Of a stretch of 23,684 bases of DNA, positions 18,537-23,684 are shown in pieces (the stretch's first letter is position 1; every line of letters begins with the position of its first letter). This DNA is from Neelides folsomi (taxonomy: Eukaryota; Arthropoda; Collembola; Neelipleona; Neelidae), in contig JAQGBZ010000641.1 of assembly GCA_034687125.1 (NCBI GenBank), positions 1 through 23,684 of the forward strand, written 5' to 3'. The notes under the pieces were generated by a model. It was not told where the DNA came from. It ran no database searches and was given only the letters and a program-made list of their open reading frames with translations. The translations under genes and the position numbers were made by a program.

Positions 18537-21500
18537 ATGAGTTCGAATTCAGATTCAGAAGGTAATTGTAAATATTATATTTAGCATAGTATTTAAATTG
18601 ATTATTCAATTTTAATTTCTACACGCTTCATTATTGTCAAAATGACAACCATTCTCAGACTTTTTTTAAATTTAATGAGTTTACCATACATTATAAGGGA
18701 GAAATTTTAGGGACTATTAAATATTATAGCATGTTAATAATGCGGTATAAATATAAGTATGTACTATACTATATACTCTAGGCAATACATTGTATATTTA
18801 TTGTATTATGAGATGAATGAAATTTGATAAAAAGTCATTAATTCAAATAAGCATAATTTAAATTCAAATTATTATAGTTAAAATGACTAATATTTCACCT
18901 AATAACTTTTATAAGTATTTAAGATGAATATGTTTATAATTTGTTTTCAATTAAACATCAATAAAATAATTTCTAATGCTAATAGAAATTATAAGTTAAA
19001 ATTTTAAAGGAATGTATAAAGAACATATTAGTATATTAGAAAATAAAATGTCAAATGATTTTATCCATTTCAGCATGGATGAGAGAATTCGGACAAGTAC
19101 TCGCAGATAAATATAAAGAGAAATATCGTATCGAGCGTTTTTTTGAAGCAATGAATATGAGTTCATTTTACGAAACAAACTTAAAACGTGAAACCACTGC
19201 ACCCAGTGTTGCTTATTACTATGCAATTCGTGAACTTTTTAAGGCCAATCGGATTGGTGACAAGAATCATTTTATGAAAATGATGATTGATGAGGAAAAT
19301 TGGATCTCAGCACGTTTAAGCCCTAAATCAAATGAGGAACCTTGGAATCTCCCAGTGAGGGATGCTAACTATGTCGAACGAACGAAATTTTCAGATCAAC
19401 TCAAAAATTATCTAAAAGTTGATTATCAGGATAGTTTAATAATAGTTGGATGCATTGGGCTTGGAGGAATTGGAAAAACATCACTGGCAAATGATTATGA
19501 ACACAAGGCAAAGAATTTTGAAATCATGGAAAAGGATCATGCAAACAAGAAAAATCTTGGAAGTGCTTATGTAAAGAATGCAAAAATTTATGCCAGCATT
19601 GCAAATGATTATGCAAAGATGGCAAATGATTATGCAAACAAGGCAAATCTGGAAAACGATTCTGCAAACAAAGCAAATATTTGTGCAAACAAGGCTAATG
19701 ATTTTGCAAGCCTGGCAAATGATTATGCAAACATGGCCAATGAGAGCGCAAACAAAGCAAATCTGGAAAATGATTATGCAAACGAGGCAAATGTTTATGC
19801 AGTCATGGCAATTGAATATGCCAATAAGGCAATAGATGATGCATACGAGGCAAAAACTTTTGCAGACAATGCAAGCAATTTAAAAAATTACAAGCTTATT
19901 GCTTGGTTCAATGCCAACCCTGGTAAAAATCTCACTAATCAATTTGAAGAATTTGGTAAACAACTATTTAATGATAATGGATCGGTAAAGAATGAAAAAA
20001 ATAAAAAAGAGGATAAAAGTCAAATTCCTAAAATAAAAAAATGGTTAAAAACTAATCCTGGGTGGCTATTTATCTTTGATGAATTGGAAAGTTGGGATGA
20101 ATTAAATGAAATTATTCCAAAACATGGCGGAAAAGTTTTGTTCACATCTCGGAATCCATATTTTGATTTTGCTAATGGCATGAATTCATTTCTGATCAAA
20201 TTGGAAAATTTTGATGAGAAAGAATCAATAAGTTATTTCAAAAAATCATATTTTAGTGGCAATGACAAAAAAATAGTGGCAAATGACATTTCAGATGCCG
20301 AAATTGAAAATTTTGCAAAGATAATGGATTTCCATCCATTTGCCATTAAACAAGCGATTCTATATATGAAGAAGGCAGAGATAACACTTAAAGATTATGT
20401 GGGTAGAAAGGAACGTGAATTCAGAACAAATTTTCGCTCATTATCGAGTGAAAGCAGTGAAGAAGGCAATGTGAATCATTCCCTTACTGATCTTTTCGAA
20501 AAATTCGATTCATCATTAAGTGATTTAGACGAAAATGCAAAAACAAGAGCAATTTCTTATTTGACCAATTGTGCACATTTTGATGATGAAAATAAAATTC
20601 CAAAACGTATATTTGGAGACATTACAGATGCAACGCTGGTGAAATTAAATAATAAATCTTTGATTAAATTCGATGATTATAATTCAAAATTATTTTCAGT
20701 TCGACGAATTATTCAAGAATGGATATTTTATAAATTAAACCAGAAAAAGAAAACTGACGAACTTTCGCGTACTTATTCACGAATTGAATCAGTTTACCCA
20801 ATGGGAAAGTTTGAAATGAATGATTTGGAATTAAAAAAGGAACTATTTCCCCATTTAATATCTTTGCTTGAAATTCATGCCATTGACAATCCCTACAGTG
20901 AAATCACGAAAGAGCTAAATTCAAAGATTTCTAAAATGAAATCAGTCAAGGTCGAGATTGAAATTGACAAAAAAATTGAATTCAAAAATCTTATCCCAAA
21001 AGGACCTGTAAAATTTGGTGAGAAATTTGAAAGTGATAAGATAATTGATTCTAAAATTTATGCAGTAAATGGGCTTATGCAAATGGAAAACCGATCAACA
21101 AATTCGGACAATTATAAAAAAAGCGAAAAACAGGTCCGCGATGCTTTGAAAATTTTTAAAAATTTCTGCCATCATGATGATGTGTATTATGAGTTTGCTT
21201 TGGAGTTAATGTTTCACTATATCAAGAAACATGGTGAAAACTTCAAGGAAATGATTGAAAAAGATAAAAAGGCTAAAGCCATTTATGAAACTTTACTTAA
21301 GAAACCGCCGTTTTCAAGACAATTACCTTTTTCTTTTGACTTGGAATTTAAAGGATTTGTTTCTGGCCAATCAAAGGAAAGAAATGTACAATTAGAAAGT
21401 TATATAACTGCTTTTCAAACTCAATGGGATTCTGTTAATGGTTGGATTTAAATTTTCATTCAATACAAATTGTTTATAGTGGACAATTTTATAAAATTTT

Positions 21501-22100
21501 ATTTTGCAGGAGCGGGTCAAATCGAATGGGAAGAATTTAACAAAGACAGCATTTGTTCTTATGTTTCCACAATTGAAAAAGTGAAGGGCTTAAATTCGAA
21601 TGAAAATGAAGGTCATGTGATTGGAAAATATATTTTCCGAAATAACTCCTCCTTACCTGGGATGGGTTTATTCAATAAAAAATTTATACACAACAAGGAA
21701 GTTTACATAATGAAAGATTGTATAGAAGATGTCGTCCGTTTTGAGGTACTTTGTATATCAAATACATATACGTAAAAAATAATACGTAGATATTATGCAT
21801 ATTATTTTGGTAATTTTGTGATTATAATTTTAATATAAGGTTCTGAAAATAAAAGAAGGAACTTACAAATGGATTCTTTCAACAAATAAAGAAATACCTA
21901 AAAATGCAATCCCTGGTGGCAAAGTAAATGGCCAAGACGTTTATATTGGAAGGGTTTACAAATCAAATTGGCTAAATAAATCAATTCCAATTATAGGATA
22001 CGTTAGAAAGTCAAACCAATACTGTGTTTGCGTTGTTCCAAATAAACATGATAAACTACGCTTTAAAAATTATGAAATTTTAATAAATACACGTATCTAA
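18537..22100 (+). CDS. NLR-like STAND NTPase with C-terminal DM9 (DUF3421) repeats, four exons, about 962 aa
   Basis: Exons: 18537-18561, 19074-21440, 21510-21745, 21840-22100; phases 1, 1 and 0 all match. Residues 10-95 are helical and Asp/Glu/Lys-rich, perhaps a death-fold or effector-associated domain. The NB-ARC-type NTPase has Walker A GLGGIGKTS (137-145), Walker B WLFIFDEL (339-346), an arginine-bearing KVLFTSRN strand (362-369) and a GLPL-like DFHPFAIKQA. A winged-helix-like part follows (LVKLNNKSLIKFDD...FSVRRIIQEWI), then about 200 residues not recognised. Residues ~800-962 hold two DM9 repeats: IGKYIFRNNSSLPGMG...RFEVL and GGKVNGQDVYIGRVY...YEILI. DM9 proteins are lectin-like pattern-recognition molecules in oysters and insects, so an intracellular immune sensor is inferred. 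A 115-residue Ala-rich heptad array interrupts the NTPase behind the P-loop. Exon 3 lacks any upstream in-frame ATG, which supports the fusion. AATAAA overlaps the last codons (22082-22087). Confidence 0.82.
19535..19879 (+). repeat. In-frame 21-bp heptad-coding array inside the NTPase domain
   Basis: About 16 tandem units of 21 nt encode seven-residue repeats of the type ANDYANK, with Ala spaced 4-3 as in a and d positions of a tight coiled coil. Units include ANDYAKM, ANDYANK, ANKANDF, ANMANES and ANEANVY. The reading frame is uninterrupted. The unit resembles the sequence just after the P-loop (LANDYEHKAK at 19484-19513). Confidence 0.92.
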
Positions 22101-22199
22101 AAATTGTTTTAATTGTAAATCAATGAATTTGTAATTTATTGCGATTTATTATTACATTGAATTTTCTGGCAAGTACTAGTAACCCAAAACCCTATGAAC

Positions 22200-22400
22200 T
22201 ATTTGGCCGAATACCTAACGTCCTATTTACCCGATGCCCGGCAAAATGCATTACATGGCCTATATTACCTTCCATTTACCTGATGACCCGATGTCCTATT
22301 TACCCGACGACCCGATGCCCGACGTAGTAGTTACACGAAGTCGCAGAATTTAGAGTCCTGTACCCATACTCGACGTCCTAATTACCCGAATATGCAGATT
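22200..22400. repeat. Degenerate CCTATTTACCCGA repeat cluster
   Basis: Modules TCCTATTTACCCGATGCCCG, GACCCGATG, TCCTATTTACCCGACGACC, CATTTACCTGATGACCC and TCCTAATTACCCGAA recur irregularly. The block is GC-richer than its surroundings. A 62-codon frame through it has repeat composition and is not a gene. No terminal inverted repeats or target duplication were found. Confidence 0.6.
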
Positions 22401-22501
22401 TTAGTGTGGAATAACTTAAATTCAAATAACAAATAGGATAAATCTAATTCGCATAATATGGAGTCCAGCTACACCGACGCGCTAATCGACCAAATTTTAA
22501 A

Positions 22502-22804
22502 GGCCATTCTCGTGTGAACCATTCAATTTGTTGCTCGTATGATGGTCCAAATACTTGGATTGAATCAAAATTTATATTTTAGACAACGAAGATTAGGTAC
22601 TATCAACCAATATGTGAAAGTACATACTAATAATATTGAAAGAATGTGGTTAGACATTTTGAGATCTAGCAGACAACCTTTATTGCTAAAATATTACATT
22701 TCTCATTATTTATATAAAAAAAATACAATTGAAGCTCTTCCAAATATTCATGGACTAAGATTTCAAACATTATTAGGAGACATAAGAAGAGTGGTTACCA
22801 ATTG
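22502..22804 (+). pseudogene. Broken DDE transposase remnant, IS1595/ISXO2 (Merlin)-like
   Basis: A frame ending at TGA... of 88 codons (22539-22804) contains VHTNNIERMW, followed by LLLKYYISHYLYKKN. This matches the end of the catalytic domain in ISXO2/Merlin transposases, where HTNxIExxW carries the last acidic residue. Just upstream, in another frame, 22502-22528 reads GHSRVNHSI, like the HxxVNHS motif that precedes it in the family. The frame change, the abnormal spacing (about 31 codons) and the lack of the N-terminal part show a decayed copy. The family assignment rests on short motifs only. Confidence 0.45.
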
Positions 22805-23046
22805 AATGCCTGTTGCGTTATTTAAGGTTCACTCTGTACATATGTACAAATCCTTTATTTAATAAATAAACACAGGGATATCAAAACGTAAAAAATAACA
22901 ATTTTTTTATGGAATTTCATATAATTTTCATTATCCCAATGTTTACTAAATTAAATAAAGGGCTTGTATACTTATATTGATTTTGAAAGTTTTTGATTTT
23001 TTGATAATTAGTTTTTTATGATCAATAATCGTTTCTGCTAAAAGTG

Positions 23047-23196
23047 CTAAATGGTGCGACATTGGTATTACATTATTGTTTCATGATGATTAAACGTCTC
23101 TTATGAATGGACTAAATAGTTCGACATTCAATAATGTTATTGCTATATGATCAATTAACATCACTGGTGGAACTAAATGGTGCGACATTGGAATTT
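23047..23196 (+). repeat. Three-unit degenerate tandem repeat, period 63-65 bp
   Basis: CTAAATGGTGCGACATTGG at 23047, CTAAATAGTTCGACATTC at 23112 and CTAAATGGTGCGACATTGG at 23175 head three successive units. The rest of each unit is AT-rich and poorly conserved. No coding frame runs through. Confidence 0.6.
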
Positions 23197-23206
23197 TAAA
23201 TCTCTT

Positions 23207-23610
23207 TTATAGTAGTAAATACAAAAAGCTGCCCACGTTGGGACCCTTAATTCACACGTTTTGGAGGTATTTGTATTTGCTGTACTACAACTGTGGCTCT
23301 TACTTCTGGCTTATTTAAATATCTTTCATTTCGTATTACAATAATTAGACATATGCTTACTTCAAATCCCAATTTAATTAAATTTATGTTTATCTAAAGT
23401 TAAAAGCTTAGACATAAATTATTATAACAAATAATTACAAAATTTTCATTTGTACGATTTTTCTCTGGTAAAGATTTAAAATGTAATTAATATGAATATT
23501 TATTTAATATCGTTCGACAAATGTTAATGTTATTATATTTTGTATATATAAAGAAAGTTAAAATAAACTAAATCTGCTTATATTAGCGTTAAAAGTGGAT
23601 TTATGACTAC
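23207..23610. other. AT-rich DNA, nothing recognised
   Basis: No coding exon, RNA gene or repeat with clear ends is visible here. Confidence 0.35.
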
Positions 23611-23616
23611 ACTGCA

Positions 23617-23684
23617 CCTCGGTTAAGATCACCCCTCGGTTAAGATCACCTTTTTCTATGTTCCCGGCACAGGTATAAGAATTG
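23617..23684. mobile_element. Possible end of a pogo/Tigger-like DNA transposon, cut by the window edge
   Basis: CCTCGGTTAAGATCACC occurs twice in perfect tandem (23617-23633 and 23634-23650), just after TACACTGCA. Pogo/Tigger-group elements often have short doubled CTCGGTTA-type motifs in terminal repeats beginning CAC/CAG next to TA. The other end is outside the window, so this is tentative. Confidence 0.35.

Noticed and set aside
19578..19835. Alternative-frame reading of the heptad array (MQ-rich)
   Set aside because: Out of frame with the P-loop and DM9 parts; a by-product of the 21-bp period.
19535..19879. CRISPR-like direct repeat array
   Set aside because: The units are contiguous 21-bp coding repeats with no unique spacers, inside an animal gene.
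21470..21775. DM9 frame as an independent gene
   Set aside because: No in-frame ATG before the domain; a TTTTGCAG acceptor and matching phase tie it to the upstream STAND exon.
18537..22100. Bacterial contamination as the source of the STAND NTPase
   Set aside because: The gene has three phase-consistent spliceosomal introns, matches the AT-rich base use of its neighbours and ends in an animal DM9 domain.
22139..22327. 62-codon frame as a small protein
   Set aside because: It runs through the CCTATTTACCCGA repeats and has repeat composition (RCPT/YPTTRCP).

Overview
This window is nuclear DNA of an animal, most likely an arthropod. The coding genes are split by short AT-rich introns with GT/GC...AG borders. 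The intergenic DNA is very AT-rich and full of small inverted-repeat elements. Two genes point to arthropods: a seven-transmembrane gustatory-receptor-type chemoreceptor ending in the TM7 motif TFVLVLFQF, and a double-length animal 6-phosphofructokinase with duplicated alternative exons. I cannot place it below phylum level; a springtail, mite or insect all remain possible.

Layout. (1) 637-2264, minus: gustatory receptor gene, three exons, about 459 aa. (2) 3909-7897, plus: 6-phosphofructokinase, 11 coding exons per transcript, 778 aa, with two alternative exons of 109 nt. (3) 9041-12721, plus: nine-exon receptor kinase with a protease-associated-like ectodomain, a membrane segment and a tyrosine-kinase-like domain, carrying one frame problem at an 8-T run. 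(4) 13118-17383, minus and convergent with (3): complete 12-exon adhesion GPCR, 1040 aa, with a Thr/Glu mucin-like stalk, HRM domain, GAIN/GPS and 7TM. (5) 18537-22100, plus and divergent from (4): four-exon NLR-like STAND NTPase, about 962 aa, ending in two DM9 (DUF3421) repeats. It also carries a long Ala-rich heptad array just behind the P-loop. (6) 22200-23684: degenerate repeats, a broken DDE transposase remnant and what may be the edge of another DNA transposon.

Between and inside the genes are at least five inverted-repeat (MITE-like) elements: 2530-2736 (hAT-like), 8070-8666 (foldback), 9658-9728 (Tc1/mariner-like), 11267-11452 (8-bp target duplication) and 18145-18480 (4-bp target duplication). 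A relative of the last lies at 95-186.

The genes are not an operon, and housekeeping PFK has no obvious link to its neighbours. Three of the five (PA-ectodomain kinase, mucin-stalk adhesion GPCR, NTPase-DM9 protein) have sensor or receptor architectures. The most novel item is the STAND-DM9 protein: a plant-NLR-like layout with an animal glycan-binding-type module at its C-terminus. Its heptad array appears to have grown out of the P-loop helix itself. All exon joins were made by eye from splice sites and reading phase. They are predictions, not transcript evidence.
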